Of a stretch of 64,000 bases of DNA, positions 1 to 10,921 are shown piece by piece. The DNA lies in contig ML769394.1 in the NCBI GenBank assembly GCA_009733575.1, positions 372,001-436,000 on the forward strand, given 5' to 3'. The position numbers and the translations under genes are program-made. The DNA comes from Gymnopus androsaceus JB14. Taxonomy: Eukaryota > Basidiomycota > Agaricomycetes > Agaricales > Omphalotaceae. The notes beneath the pieces are model-generated. The model was not told where the DNA came from, ran no database searches, and was given only the letters and a program-made list of their open reading frames with translations. How positions within the stretch are numbered: position 1 is the stretch's first letter; the number at the start of each line of letters is the position of its first letter.

Positions 1-188
1 ACTTACCACATAATGAGGGAGACAACAGTACCTGACTGCATACAGTAGAAATGCCTTGATCTGATGCGCTCGTCGTCTGAGAATGAAACTGTTACATCTG
101 CTGCTTACCCTGACTCAAAATGATTATTTAAAAGGGCAGTCGAGCCAGAGATGCTGCCAAGAAATCCTCTCTTTCCTCCTTCATCATC

Positions 189-952
189 ATGCTCTCTTTA
201 CATCTCACCCTAGGTCTCTTTGCCGCCGCCTCTTTGGTTTCCGCGCAAACAACTTGCTTCCCCACACCGCCTTCTGAACCGGTCACTATCCTTTCCTATA
301 ACACGTCGCCTGCTACCGGGTGGTACCTCGATGAAAGTCCTACGGAATACATCAGTGTCCTCCTCTTTGTGCGATATTTCAGAATTCTGTCCGCACACCT
401 TGCCGAGTACTGATCTCTGTGTTTCATCTCCAGCGCGCTACTGCAGCCAACTTGATGAATATCACGCTCCTCGACGCGACCACCAACACATATCAGATTC
501 AGTAGATTTATGTTTCCTCTCGAATATCACGGTTCACTCAATTGCTTCTTTCTAGGCCTTACGACGCGACTGCCACTACCCAGTGCATTTATGGGCCAGG
601 TACAGACAATGGCCTAGTCTTCGGTGCTAACTGTGGAACCGATGGCACGCAAGTGAGTCTCATTATCCAAGTCCCCGCCTCACACCTCTTAAATCTTTCC
701 CGCAGTGGATCATCTCCTGCGAGACTTGCAGCACCACAGGTGGAGGTACTGCATGCACATTTGAATCAGTCGCTGCAACTACATTGTGGAGTGAGGCGCA
801 GTGTATTTATCAGACCGCGGAGGATCTGGGAGGCGAGCTGTCACTCCAAGCGTGCGGCTACGATGTAAGTCCTTTGAGATGCTATGTAGTTGTGCAAGGA
901 AGAGCTGAACAAAAATGATATGCAGGTTCCTTCCCAGTATTATGATTTCTAA
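189..952 (+). CDS. Small cysteine-rich secreted protein, 5 exons
   Basis: Family not recognised. Five exons (189-368, 434-501, 556-652, 706-864, 926-952) join in phase through clean GT-AG introns and give about 176 residues. The first 19 residues form a typical signal peptide with a hydrophobic core ending VSA before QTTC. The mature part has eight cysteines, including a CETC pair, and is rich in Thr, Gly and Tyr, which is typical of secreted, disulfide-bonded fungal small proteins. No transmembrane segment or catalytic motif is visible. The first donor (at 369) was chosen because it leaves phase 0 into the second exon; it is the least certain join. The role (cell wall, substrate interaction or effector-like) is inference only. 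Confidence 0.72.
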
Positions 953-1549
953 AGTGGACTCATTTATATTAGAGAACAGCGTAAGAGGGATAAAGCAGGA
1001 TTACTGTAGACATCAGCAGAATAATTATTCAGTACTGGTAGCCTGAGCAGAGCTGACGGTCCACGACAAAATGATCCCTACTAACCCATTCGGTAAGGAT
1101 CAAAAAGCCTGTATAGTAAAACGAATCACATACAAGGTATGGTAAAAAGCCTGGGGTCAAGGAGGAAAATGGCGCTCACTGTCCAGACGCTGTAGCGTTG
1201 ATGGTGATGCTCTTTTTCGACCCTGATAGCAGTCGTTACTAGGGATTTCAATGCGTACACTTGTAATGGATCCGGAGGCCTTGACCCACCGACAAAAGGT
1301 CAGTCAATCTGGAAGAACAGGTAATTGAGCAAGAGACGTGGTATATGTATAGTAAATCCAAAATTTAAATTTATAAATATACTAACATCCAAGAAGACGA
1401 GCTGATCGCACTAGCTCTCTACGGAAGTACCAAAATTTTCACGCGTAGGAAAGGAGGGAGGAGGGAGGAGGAACTGTACTCTGGACAAATGCACGGAGTT
1501 GAGGTGAAACGTTGAGCATCAAATGTCTGAAAATGAATGAGCCAAGTTA
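953..1549. other. Intergenic, no gene seen
   Basis: No open frame with coding character was found between the secreted-protein gene and the MITE. A purine-rich run (GGAGG repeats) lies near 1450-1475. The last three bases (TTA) are the left target duplication of the following MITE. Confidence 0.5.
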
Positions 1550-1846
1550 GAGTCAGTTCGGCAACAGGAATCTGGCCAGATTCTTACGGCTAGTTACCGT
1601 AGATGGTAATCAGATTTCAACGAAATCTTGCCTGTCTCCACTGTACAATGCGTCCCCACCAGCCTAATTTTGACACAAAAAGGCTCAGAAGAATGCGAGT
1701 AGTGATTTACCACTATTTTACTGTCATTCTTTGAGAGGAAGGAGTAGTATGAATGAAAGAACGAAGGGCGTTTGTCCAAAATCTGGTTACCATCTATGGT
1801 AACAAGGCGTAAGAATCTGGCCAGATTCTGGTTGCCGAACTGACTC
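1550..1846. mobile_element. PIF/Harbinger-type MITE, 297 bp
   Basis: The ends are inverted repeats starting GAGTCAGTTCGGCAAC and staying similar for about 65 bases (1550-1615 against 1783-1846). A TTA triplet flanks both sides (1547-1549 and 1847-1849), matching the TWA target preference of PIF/Harbinger transposons. There is no transposase, so the element is non-autonomous. Superfamily assignment rests on the 3-base target duplication and is inferred. Confidence 0.75.
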
Positions 1847-2355
1847 TTATGTCTTTGGACAGTCAGCCGCACAATCTGGAGAAAACCCTGAGGAAAGCCA
1901 CAGGTGCCCTAGACTCCAGGAGAGTCATAGGAGGAGCCAAGAGGAGGAAGACCTGAAAGGTCGCGGTATGTGTTCTCAAAACGGCCAATGCCATCACTGG
2001 AAGGTCAAGTTGATGTCGTGCTTTGTACTACTTATTGTGGAGGACAAAATTCACGAGACAAATCTTCAGAGACTAGAGCAAGGAAAACTCGATGTCAAAT
2101 CGAGGTATATATAAGAACGAAGAACTGTACTTCTACCGATATCACACCCGGCAAGTGAGGGCAGATTCTGGATTTTGATTCAGCATATCAGGATTTGAAG
2201 GGGTTCGAAGTGGGAGACCAAACTTTGTAGATTACTGGGTTCGCGCGTCAATAGAGTAGAGCTTGAATAATGTACTGAATTCTGTGGCACTCGCTCAGAT
2301 AAGATTACCAGCTACATAGATACGACTTCATCGTCTCTCTAAGTACAATCTTCTA

Positions 2356-2489
2356 TTAGCCACCTAACCGACAAAAAATTGAGAGAGGAGGACATCTATG
2401 TCTATGGCGGAAAGAAGATGACAACTGATGTCCTAAGAGACGAGCTTCTTCAATGGATGCTAGGAGAAAAGGAAGAAGAAGATAAGTAG
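2356..2489 (+). pseudogene. Possible 3' coding remnant
   Basis: An open stretch with protein-like composition ends at a TAG at 2487-2489 and encodes a charged tail containing EEDIYVYGGKK and a final run of Glu and Lys. No upstream exon chain could be joined to it: 1850-2350 holds several stops and no convincing splice sites. It may be the degraded end of a gene; the family is not recognised. Confidence 0.22.
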
Positions 2490-2610
2490 CGGCGCCTAAA
2501 GTCCAACTTTTGCTTCAGCCCTCTATCGTAGCATCCAGGCTTGTCGCTAACCCCATAGAGGCCCTCGCCTGTTCACTTGTTTTACTTCCGGCCGCAGTGC
2601 AGGAATTCGA

Positions 2611-2670
2611 ATGGACCCATTCAGCACGTTTCCCGATGAAATTCTAGATCTCGTCTCCGAAGAGAATCAA
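2611..2670 (+). pseudogene. Possible F-box start remnant
   Basis: An ATG at 2611 opens a short frame whose first residues, MDPFSTFPDEILDLVS, resemble the start of a basidiomycete F-box (L/FPxEIL pattern). The frame is soon lost. Leucine-rich pieces appear in other frames to about 3060. Together these suggest a decayed F-box gene. The call rests on one short motif. Confidence 0.28.
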
Positions 2671-3722
2671 GGCCGCAGGAGCCTGTTTCCTTCACATTCG
2701 GTCCAAGTTTAGCGTACACTAATGCATGAGCCCGGCCTAGACCTGCCCCGCCTGTAATGATGTCGGTTTTCCTGGCGAATCGCGCGTACCGGACTGGACT
2801 CTGGGGGGGATGATTGGCGTGGGGCTACCCGCCTACCGTACACAAGTACTCGTACATTCTCGAGTTCGATCGATTTGACCTTCCTTGCAGCGCTAAATCT
2901 CGTACATCTGATGTTTCGACTTTTACATGAAACAATGTAAAGGTATGCATGGATTCGAATCTTCCCATTGAACCAAGTGCCGCCGTCCATTCCATGATTT
3001 CCACCCTGCCTGAGCTTCAGAAACCCCAACTTGTCCCGCATTGCAGTTCTGAATGTTCTTTATCCCTATAGACTCCGAGTCAGGCCTCGCCCATTGTTCT
3101 CAGTCCAAATTGCCTCAAGTTGTAATATCCTCCCTGTCGAGTCATCGCCTGAAGTTCACTTCCCCCGAAACATCAACCGCTATAGGGTTTTTACTTCAGC
3201 ACAGCCTTTATTCAACAATGCAAGTACAGTGCTGTGCTAGTATGTGGGCAAGCAATTGCTTCTAATTAGGTTAAAGGCGTACGCCGTACCAACAGTCAAG
3301 GTCCTGGCTCAGGCTGATGATCGATCGACTCCTCATGATTGTCACCGACTGGTTTCTTCTTCTTAAGTATATATACCATCACTATCTCTGCTCTCGACTA
3401 GCTTCAGGATGTAAGATGGTCAAAGAAGCAGCCTATAAAACTCGCACCTCCCTCAAATTTTGACTACTTATAGTAGCCACTCACAAAAATAACCCTCTCA
3501 ATTTGTTAATTTAATTGCGATGGTTGGGAGGAATATAGCGCCAGGATCACTGCTTCAAGATGCATACTTGAATATAGGAATCCATTGTCCTGGCGAATAA
3601 ATTATCTGCGCGTTTAACTGCGACCAAGTCATGTTCACCGGCGTGGTTACCTGATTTCACCAGATATCCTTTATAACCACCGACAACTGTGTATCATTCC
3701 CCTCGCCACTCACCTACTAAGA
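2671..3722. other. Intergenic, degraded sequence
   Basis: This holds possible decayed continuation of the F-box relic to about 3060, then about 650 bases in which no gene is seen, leading to the start of the membrane-protein gene at 3723. AT-rich segments around 3360-3500 could belong to its promoter, but no defined element can be assigned. Confidence 0.4.
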
Positions 3723-4784
3723 ATGTCTGTTTCAATCAGCTCCATGCTTACGCGAATAATGGTACGTCTTGATGATCCACAATCTCTAGCCATCTCTCAC
3801 TAGCCTTACAGGCAGAATGTATTTTGTATGGTTGGTGTTTCTTCCATTTTATCTGTATTGGTCTAATGTTCTCGTTTTCTAAAGGAGCATATGTTGTAGT
3901 TTTCGGGATTGCTATGTGGATTCTACCTCGAAAAATTGGTATCCCCTCTGTCAAGAGGTTTATCTTTCCTGCCGCCATACTGTTGTTCGCTCTAGCAACA
4001 ATAAACATAGCTTATGATCTAACTGTTGAAAGATACACGATAGTACATGGTTCTCTGACAGAGAAAAAGACTTGGATAAATGTTGGCCGGTAAGTCACAG
4101 ACCGTATACATTGCAAAATGTAGGAGGTTCTCTGATCAGCATTTTTATAGTTGTGTCGATATCAGCACGTATATACTTGCGGAGTAAGTGCGTCAAGGTG
4201 TTTTAGCATGTCCAAATTTGACTGAATTTATCTAGCATCTTAGGTGATTCGGTTCTGGTACGATACATCTTTACTACTTCGACACTCACTCATTAAGCCT
4301 TGTGCAGTTTTTCCGAGTTTATGCTGTCTGGGGATTTAGAAAGAGAGTGCTCTTGCCGACACTTCTGCTCTTAGTTTTGACTAAAGGTATACACTGCACC
4401 GTGACAAATCCCTTCATTAAATTAATAATATATGCTCTATTCTCAGTACTTGGTATCCTCGCTGCAATCACTCAAGTCTATCTGCTCGTCAGAGGCAAAG
4501 AACGGTACACGGGCTTCTTCAGTACTATTTTTGGCGTACTATTGCCTGTCTTCCCCATTATGAATGTCGTTTCAAATGTTTTCATGACTACCACCATTGG
4601 TACGTTACGTTAACACAACTTTTTTTGAGCTTTTGGAAATAGAATCATGCTAGCTGCTCGAATATGGTGGACCAGTAGTGCTTCGGGGAATGAAAATGGT
4701 TCAGGCTTATATCGGTATAAGACTCGGACTCGTTGGTATCAGAGGAAATGTCATTGGGGGGTGACCAATCCCCAGTATCCCTGA
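3723..4784 (+). CDS. Seven-helix-type membrane protein, C-terminus short
   Basis: This belongs to a large mushroom-specific family of multi-helix membrane proteins of unknown function. The start ATG at 3723 gives a 13-codon first exon, then exons from about 3812, 4151, 4239, 4309 and 4643 join in phase. The product has several hydrophobic helices. The family signature is FFRVYAVWG followed by a Leu-rich helix, and ARIWW occurs near the end. The last join needs a donor GTTACG near 4605, because the stronger GTACGT just before it leads straight to a stop. The product ends at 4784, soon after ARIWW, where relatives usually continue with further helices, so the gene may be truncated or decaying. 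A paralogue lies at 21040-22329. Confidence 0.6.
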
Positions 4785-4849
4785 CTGGTTTCTAGTGACT
4801 CCTATGTAATTGGACAATGGCATCGGAGTCATGTCAAGATAGACTCAAC

Positions 4850-5215
4850 TAAAGACAAACACACGGCGAGGGCGAACCCTGGGAGTAAACTGTTGCAGCG
4901 GATTTTCTTTAGTGTACGTACATATATAATAATGGTTTTGGTTTTGTTATCGATGAATCGGCTTATGCACTATTAGGTGCTTCTAGAACTCTTGGGTTAA
5001 TAAGCTCTGAACTACTTCATAGTCCAGTAATTTTATACCATTCCTGAAAAGATCCCTAGACCATCAGTATGTCCCCGTCGGTCTCGGTGATCTTTCCAAT
5101 TAAATGGCTCTGCGGGTACTCAACATCCGTCTTGGAGAGCGAGAGCGCGACTGGCTCACTGGTCCAGACCCTGACGTGGGATGTATTCCGTGGTACCTGT
5201 GCTACGTTACTGTTG
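4850..5215 (+). pseudogene. GST gene fragment with intron remnants
   Basis: The segment matches the interior of the GST pseudogene at 24714-25913 on the opposite strand, introns included. Shared landmarks are GGATTTTCTTT followed by a GTACGT donor, GGTTTTGTTATCGATGA inside the intron, TGAACTACTTCATAGTCCAG at an acceptor, and the exon encoding GVLEIRLG / RVLNIRLG followed by RDWL. Because intron sequence is shared it arose by DNA duplication, not through mRNA. It has no start, several frame breaks and no 3' part, so it is non-functional. Confidence 0.8.
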
Positions 5216-5417
5216 AACTCTTCATTCGGTATCCGACGTATCGGGCGCATCGGGATTCCGGGCGCGCTAAATCGTACACGGTCACGAGCAGCTTACTAGA
5301 TCAACACGAGTGGGAGGTGTGCCGTCCAGACTCCTTCTTTCACTCCACCTCGTTTTTCATTTGCGATACCGATACCGACCTTACTTTTGCGATACCATTT
5401 ATCTGATTACTGTTTTG

Positions 5418-6896
5418 ATGACCGACTACGCCTACTCCTACACTGCGCCTACTACCGGTAGTATTGGGTCACCTCGTAGTATGATGTCACCCAGAAGCCG
5501 TCGTTCTCATCGTCCTCGACAGCGGCAGGACGACTATCGATATCACACGAGTCCCAATTACAATAACGATCCCAATGACATTCATCACGCTCGTTCGGAG
5601 GAATCCGACGACGTCCCCGAAAACCTTCACTTTGACCAAGAAGGCCCTACTGCAATCAACGTCGATCCCGGTGCGCCTGTTCTCGCTGGTGCTGGAGGGG
5701 AAAGTATTCGAGACGCAGAAGTGGCAGAGGAGCAGAAGAGGGAGATTGCGAGGGAACGGGGAGGGGATAATAATTTTGTTGGGGGATTTGTGACGGCGGC
5801 GGTAAAAAGAGCATTCAGTAAGAGTAGAGGTAGAAGACGGGCAGGGGTGGATGGGGATGGGGATGGGGATTTGGAAGCGGGATATGGAGTGGTGGACGAG
5901 GATAGATCGCCTTCATCCAGCGAAACCATGTATGAGTACCCCGAGCCCGACGACGGTACTACTGCGGTCGACCATCAGCCTCAGGTAGTCGTGCCCATGC
6001 CCAACCCAGGCCACTACGTCACCCCAGTCATCGCAGAACCCCAGCTAGCCCCCGATTACGCTAAAATGGATTCCCCTTACGGCCTTACTGGATCATCCGA
6101 GTCTGATTCTTCTGGCGCTGACGGAGACAACACGTACATGTCCCGTCTAGCAAAGTTCTTCAAACACCTGAACGACCTTCCTTGGGTCGCAGAGTCTCGA
6201 GTAACGGTGGACTATTATCCTGGCCAAGCGAAGCGTCGAGGACGTAGTCGACCGGGACACGGTAAACGGATTTTATCGTGGTATAATCGACATGCGTTTC
6301 CCGCCCTTAACAATACTAATCGAAATTCGTTGGATTTGAACGCCTCACCGTCTCCGAAGCCAGAACCTCTGGCTATGGCGCAATACCAGACGTTTCAAGC
6401 TGTGATGCCAGCTCGGGGTGTCGGATCCGCAAATCAACCTCTCATCCTCCCCACTGTTCCCATTTCACCAGAGCAAGTCGACCCTGCCCGTGCTTTTTAC
6501 GCTGAACCTATCTCCGCTACCACTACCACCCCACCTCCCTTTCCACTTGCACCTCCGACTCCGAGTCTTTCCCCACTCCCACCCCCACCCCCAATCTCAA
6601 TCCCACCCGTGGCCCGCTCAGCCGGAGGTCACTCTGCAAGGACTACAAGGACGGCAGGCGGTCGGTCTATAGTCTACTCCGTCGTCAACCCTTCTGCGCC
6701 GTCTTCGAGTTCGTCGTCGGCAGTGACTTCACCTCTTACCAAGACGCCGAGGACGAGGAATCATGCCATGGCTATGGATATGACTGGGTATACACCGAGT
6801 CAGCCTTTGGAGGGCAGTTTCTATGGGAGGGCTATACATCCTGGTGAGGAGCCGCCTGCAGTGTATCCGTATCCGACTACGGGTGGACAGCCTTGA
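5418..6896 (+). CDS. Basidiomycete protein of unknown function, 492 aa
   Basis: A single long exon from ATG 5418 to TGA 6896; the open frame extends upstream without another ATG that looks better. The N-terminal third is polar and rich in Ser, Arg and Asp (residues about 10-120), with an Arg/Lys stretch and a GDGDGDGD run near residues 150-155. A compact conserved-looking block around residues 236-300 reads LAKFFKHLNDLPWV, then VTVDYYPGQ and ISWY/ILSWY-type aromatic motifs. The C-terminal part is Pro/Ser-rich and disordered. No signal peptide, membrane helix or catalytic motif is seen. The central block recalls proteins shared among agaricomycetes, but no function is assigned. A scrap of this gene's 3' end recurs at 13073-13140. 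Confidence 0.72.
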   Translation: MTDYAYSYTAPTTGSIGSPRSMMSPRSRRSHRPRQRQDDYRYHTSPNYNNDPNDIHHARSEESDDVPENLHFDQEGPTAINVDPGAPVLAGAGGESIRDAEVAEEQKREIARERGGDNNFVGGFVTAAVKRAFSKSRGRRRAGVDGDGDGDLEAGYGVVDEDRSPSSSETMYEYPEPDDGTTAVDHQPQVVVPMPNPGHYVTPVIAEPQLAPDYAKMDSPYGLTGSSESDSSGADGDNTYMSRLAKFFKHLNDLPWVAESRVTVDYYPGQAKRRGRSRPGHGKRILSWYNRHAFPALNNTNRNSLDLNASPSPKPEPLAMAQYQTFQAVMPARGVGSANQPLILPTVPISPEQVDPARAFYAEPISATTTTPPPFPLAPPTPSLSPLPPPPPISIPPVARSAGGHSARTTRTAGGRSIVYSVVNPSAPSSSSSSAVTSPLTKTPRTRNHAMAMDMTGYTPSQPLEGSFYGRAIHPGEEPPAVYPYPTTGGQP

Positions 6897-7851
6897 TTCT
6901 AGTGTTACTAGCTATCCTTTTGCTTCAACTTTCTGCTAACTTCTCACCTACGTTTCTCTACGCGACACCCACTGTACATGTGTATCCTCTGTAAGTAAGT
7001 ATGTACATGCCATTGAGTAATGAGTAATATAAGCGCCAAAGCAATGCCAACCTCTTGTTCTTCGTCAACTTTTATCATCCTCGTCTTTTGGAGCACCTCG
7101 CTGTGTATTTAACCGTCTATTATTTCACGGACATACATTATTTTTGATTATCCTCGTCTCTCGAATCCCTAGCCGCCATATTTCAAGTAAGCTTCATTTC
7201 TTTTCCACAAACTTGCTCGCTAATCTAGACATTCAGATTCGTTCTCACTATTACTCTATGTCTTCTTCAATTTCTCCTTCCAGGCCCCATTCTGTAGTTG
7301 GTGTTGGTTTTCTTGGATCCGCCACGCCCTTGGGAACTCCGGCAGCGCGGTTCCTCACCGATTTTTGTATCTTGCGGAGCAACCTCCCGCCGATATGGCG
7401 GCAATATTGAACTTTGTGACGCCATTATTGAGACGGAGAGCGAAGGAGCTATTACTAGATGCCATTCGAGAGGCTCTTAGAAAGCATCTATCGTCCGGAC
7501 AGGAAAAGCCGCCTCCAGATGTACCTGCTGTGGGCACTGTTTGGAAGGACTATACCACTTGCCAATTTCCCTGAATAGCCGATTACATACTGATTCATAT
7601 ATACAGTCCTTCGCGTCGCCGCTTGACCGATTTGCGGAAGTCTTGGCACAGATACACTATGAAGTTGGTTTGAATACATTTGAACATACTACTGCAGTGG
7701 TTCTTATGAAAATTACACGATACAATAGTCCAAATAACTATTCATGTGCTCCAGGTGCTTGGACTCGCCTCTGCCGAAGGGTCCGAAGTTTTATTGAGCA
7801 TACTAGATTAATTACACGCATGAGCGTAGTTACATTTCAGAACGTTGGAAC
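6897..7851. other. Intergenic with one possible small ORF
   Basis: About 950 bases between convergent genes. A possible 59-codon frame at 7395-7574 (+) begins MAAILNFVTPLLRRR, is strongly amphipathic and ends at TGA, preceded by a pyrimidine tract and CAG near 7283 that could be an acceptor. There is too little to call it a gene. The left edge of the duplicated unit falls near 7662. Confidence 0.4.
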
Positions 7852-10252
7852 TTACTTCGCAATGGCACCTTCATCCACTGGAGGCGAAGCGCCAGTCCCG
7901 ATAATAGTTCTATGCCCAAAGCTTGGTATACCATTCGCAACTACGAACAAGAAAGCAGGACCAGGAGAGTATAGTGCAGGAGTTGGTGGCCCGGTCACTG
8001 TAATAGTCTCCTTGCTAGGAGAAAGCTCAGAGACGAGCTTCACTGATCGTTGATCCATATGAACGCCATGGGTAGCGAAACCAAAATCCATTAGAACAAC
8101 TCAAAGGAAAAATCAGTTTGTTAGGAAGAAGGTGGGGGTCTATAGCTGCCTACCAGAGACATTCTTGGCCTCAGAAGGTAGTGTGATTGATAGCCTGAAA
8201 ACAGAACCGTAGTCCACTGTCACTGGCAATCCGGTGTATGCGGGTCGAGCTTGTGACATGTAAGGTGGGGAGAGGAATTCAAGCCTCCAAGATATTATGG
8301 GTCAGGGCATGAAGTTTAAGAAGGAGATAATAATCACCGATATTCCGTAGGATACTTGATTGTACTGTTCATTTCGGTAAAATCCGTATTGGGATTAGAT
8401 CCCGCTGAACAAGCTAGTTAGACTCGCGACTACGGGACACGGTCGACATACCTAGCATGATGGTGCCATTAGGGGTTAAAGTAGCCGTGGAGTGATACAT
8501 TCGGGCAATAGTAGATGCTGGAATACCACCAGAAGAGAAACGACTTCCAGCAGCAGCGGAAGGATCATAGATGACAGGTGTAAAGGCAGGATTGTCTGCA
8601 AAACTGTTTCCTACTTCATGAAGCACTTCCTAGGCAGCATATAGGGCAGTCGTATCAGTTATACGATATGCCTGGGCTTAAAAGTTCAGACTACTTACAA
8701 CCCCTGGGATCACAAATCCAGCTACACCAGTCTGGGCTCCATTGACAATCAAGACTCTACCATCTGGAAGTAGTATGAGGTCAGTCATGATGCGGGGCAC
8801 AGGCATCGTCTCAACAGACCATCCTGCAGCGATGCCCTTGGCCGTCAAGACCATTCTCGAGCATTGCGCGCTAGCAGGCGTCTCGGCAGAGATGGTGTTG
8901 GAGGCTTGTGTATCCGAGATTGTAGATCCACCACAGATCATCACTTCGGGGGTATAGTTGTTTTCTGGTGTCAAGGGAAAAAGCACAGACCCAGCGGAGA
9001 AAGGCGAACTTCATTGGGCAGGAAGAGAATCAGCAAGGAGAAGCATCTGAGAGTATAAGAAGGACGTACGTTACGCGGACGCCATTCGGAATGTTGGGGA
9101 GCCGCAGTACCTCGGTGTTGGTTTTCCAGTCAAAAATCATTGCTTGCTGGTTAGCCGCAATGAAAAGTGTATCATCTGGAAGTTGCTCAACAATAGGAAA
9201 TTGGTTGGCGTTGAGCGTATCTTGAAGGAATTGCATCGGGATCTGTAACCCATTGAAACCTAGGTGGCTCAGTTGGTCAGAAGAGGCCCATTATCAAGGG
9301 CAGTGGACACCTGCCATTGATATTCTTCGGAGGGAAGAACTCATAGGTAGGATTGTTCACGGATGCATTGTTGATAAAACTAACAGCAACAGGTTAGGTA
9401 CGTTATCTCGAGGTTTTGCTTGAGATTACCCTCCAATCATCGAACCTCTAAGGTTATGTTGATATCAGGATAGCGCTTAGAAAAGATATCCAACTACATA
9501 CCCAATAATGATTATTGAGCCATCCGATAAACGGGCCTAAATAAATTGTAGCGTTTAGCGGTAGTCAACAAGAGTAAATACCATTCACAAACCGAGGATG
9601 GATACCATCGAGGAGAGGTAAGTCTTATCCGGGTCGGGTCCTCCAGTATATCACACGTCTCGTCTGAGCATGGAGTGAACAGGCGAACAGCTTGGAGTCC
9701 ATTCGCGCCTTAAATATGAGTTTAAACATCATATCAGATATATAAAGATCAGTCCACTGCACCGGTAATGACTATGGGATTCCCCCCTGTGCTGACAAGC
9801 GTCCCGTTGCCGATGAAACTTCCAGTAGCACACCAAGTGTTACTCGTAGGGTTCAATACACGTACAGTTCGTGTGTTGATATTGAGCTCCGCGCCCCAAG
9901 CAATATGACCGTCTACCATGAGAGGATTGTGTTCACTATAAATCATACCGTGACTGTGGTCAACAATGGCGAGCGAGGATGAACGAATACCGACACTTTG
10001 TCGAGAATGACTGCACTAGTTTCGGAGACAACGACTAGCTGCATGGCACTGACTCCGGTAGTTCTAGGAGCAAAGAAAAGAATTTTGTTTGGTGTTGGGA
10101 TCAGAAGGCAGGAGAGGAGTATACCCTTGTTGAACTAAAGACCACGAGCCAGTGACAAAAGCTCGAGAGCCGACACCGCCATGATCTGAGGCTAGAGCTA
10201 GTGGAACTAAGAGAAGGAATGTTGACAAAGCTCGAAGACGAATTTGATACAT
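7852..10252 (-). CDS. Copper radical oxidase, glyoxal-oxidase type (AA5), copy A
   Basis: Secreted copper enzyme expected to oxidise aldehydes or alcohols and release H2O2 for peroxidases. ATG at 10252; residues 1-20 are a signal peptide. About a dozen exons join in phase, giving the blocks VQQGTTGVSAMQL, DKVEHNPLM, TWCATGSF, PRWYPSS, TPENNYTPEVMICGG, ARMYHSTATL and FATHGVHMDQR. The radical-site Cys (WCATG) and Tyr (RWYPSS), the Tyr-His copper pair (MYHS) and a distal His (THGVH) are all present. An apparent stop in the first exon frame (about 10070) lies inside an intron that joins QQG to TTG. One intron appears to begin with GC (near 9314). The gene looks intact. Its paralogue is at 13756-16151; substrate preference cannot be read from sequence. 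Confidence 0.9.
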
Positions 10253-10921
10253 CGAATGTGAGGGATCAATCGTATAACTTGTTTTTTGAAGTTAGCAGCT
10301 CACAGCTTATATACGCAGAGGCATCCCCTGAAGAGTGCAGTTTTTAGATGACTATAAAATCTGAGTTCACCCTTGAGAAAGCCCACTCTACTTACTGTAG
10401 AATTTATAAGGCTCACGGGCTTGAAGCCCGTGAGCCTTCTATATCAAGTTATTAAGGAGAGGGCATTTATTCCGTGCTGGATGTCGTACGTTAAACGAGC
10501 TTGGCAGCATTGAAATTCGAAAATAGAGAAGGGAAACATTAGTTCCTGCAGCCACGGTTAACTGTTCGAAACGATTAATCCCCACCTGTAGAGCTCAAGG
10601 CTTGGCAGTGAGAATGTTAGATTCGATAACCCTCCTTCGAGCAACTTGTGTACTTGGTCCAAGTTCATACGATGTACCGCTGTAAATTAAGTAAAGTAAA
10701 TAAACGAATCTTTGGGAAGCATAAACGAAACAAACACGAACCCTTCAATTCTCAAACGACACCACGAGGTCTGATAGCGAGCCCGCTATACGCCGCGCCT
10801 GAGCCTGCGCCACCGAGCGGAAAGATACGAAACACACATGTGCGATACTTGAATGGTGGTCTTCTAAAGAATTCGGAGAGGCAAAATACCTGTATCATTT
10901 ATAGTAGCAACTATGCAGGGT
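10253..10921. other. Upstream region of copper radical oxidase A
   Basis: This is the shared 5' region of the duplicated oxidase gene. The segment AGCTTATATACGCA at 10305-10318 reads on the minus strand as a TATATAAGC-type TATA element 50-65 bases upstream of the ATG, and it is conserved before copy B near 16205. About 65 bases including a hairpin (10408-10438) are present here and absent from copy B. No other gene is seen. Confidence 0.5.
10408..10438. repeat. 31-base near-perfect palindrome
   Basis: The arms AAGGCTCACGGGCTT and AAGCCCGTGAGCCTT flank a single G. The palindrome sits about 160 bases upstream of the copy A oxidase start, in a segment that copy B lacks. It could form a GC-rich hairpin or cruciform. 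Confidence 0.85.

Noticed and set aside
5627..5929. A 100-codon minus-strand frame
   Set aside because: It is antisense to the 492-residue protein gene in a GC-skewed segment.
9262..9310. tRNA-like string GGTGGCTCAGTTGGTCAGA
   Set aside because: It resembles tRNA A and D arms, but no anticodon arm or matching 3' end follows, and it lies within an oxidase intron, repeated in copy B.
10064..10252. Apparent premature stop in oxidase copy A (possible pseudogene)
   Set aside because: The stop and the length difference from copy B fall inside an intron; splicing GTATAC to CCTAG joins QQG to TTGVSAMQ in both copies.
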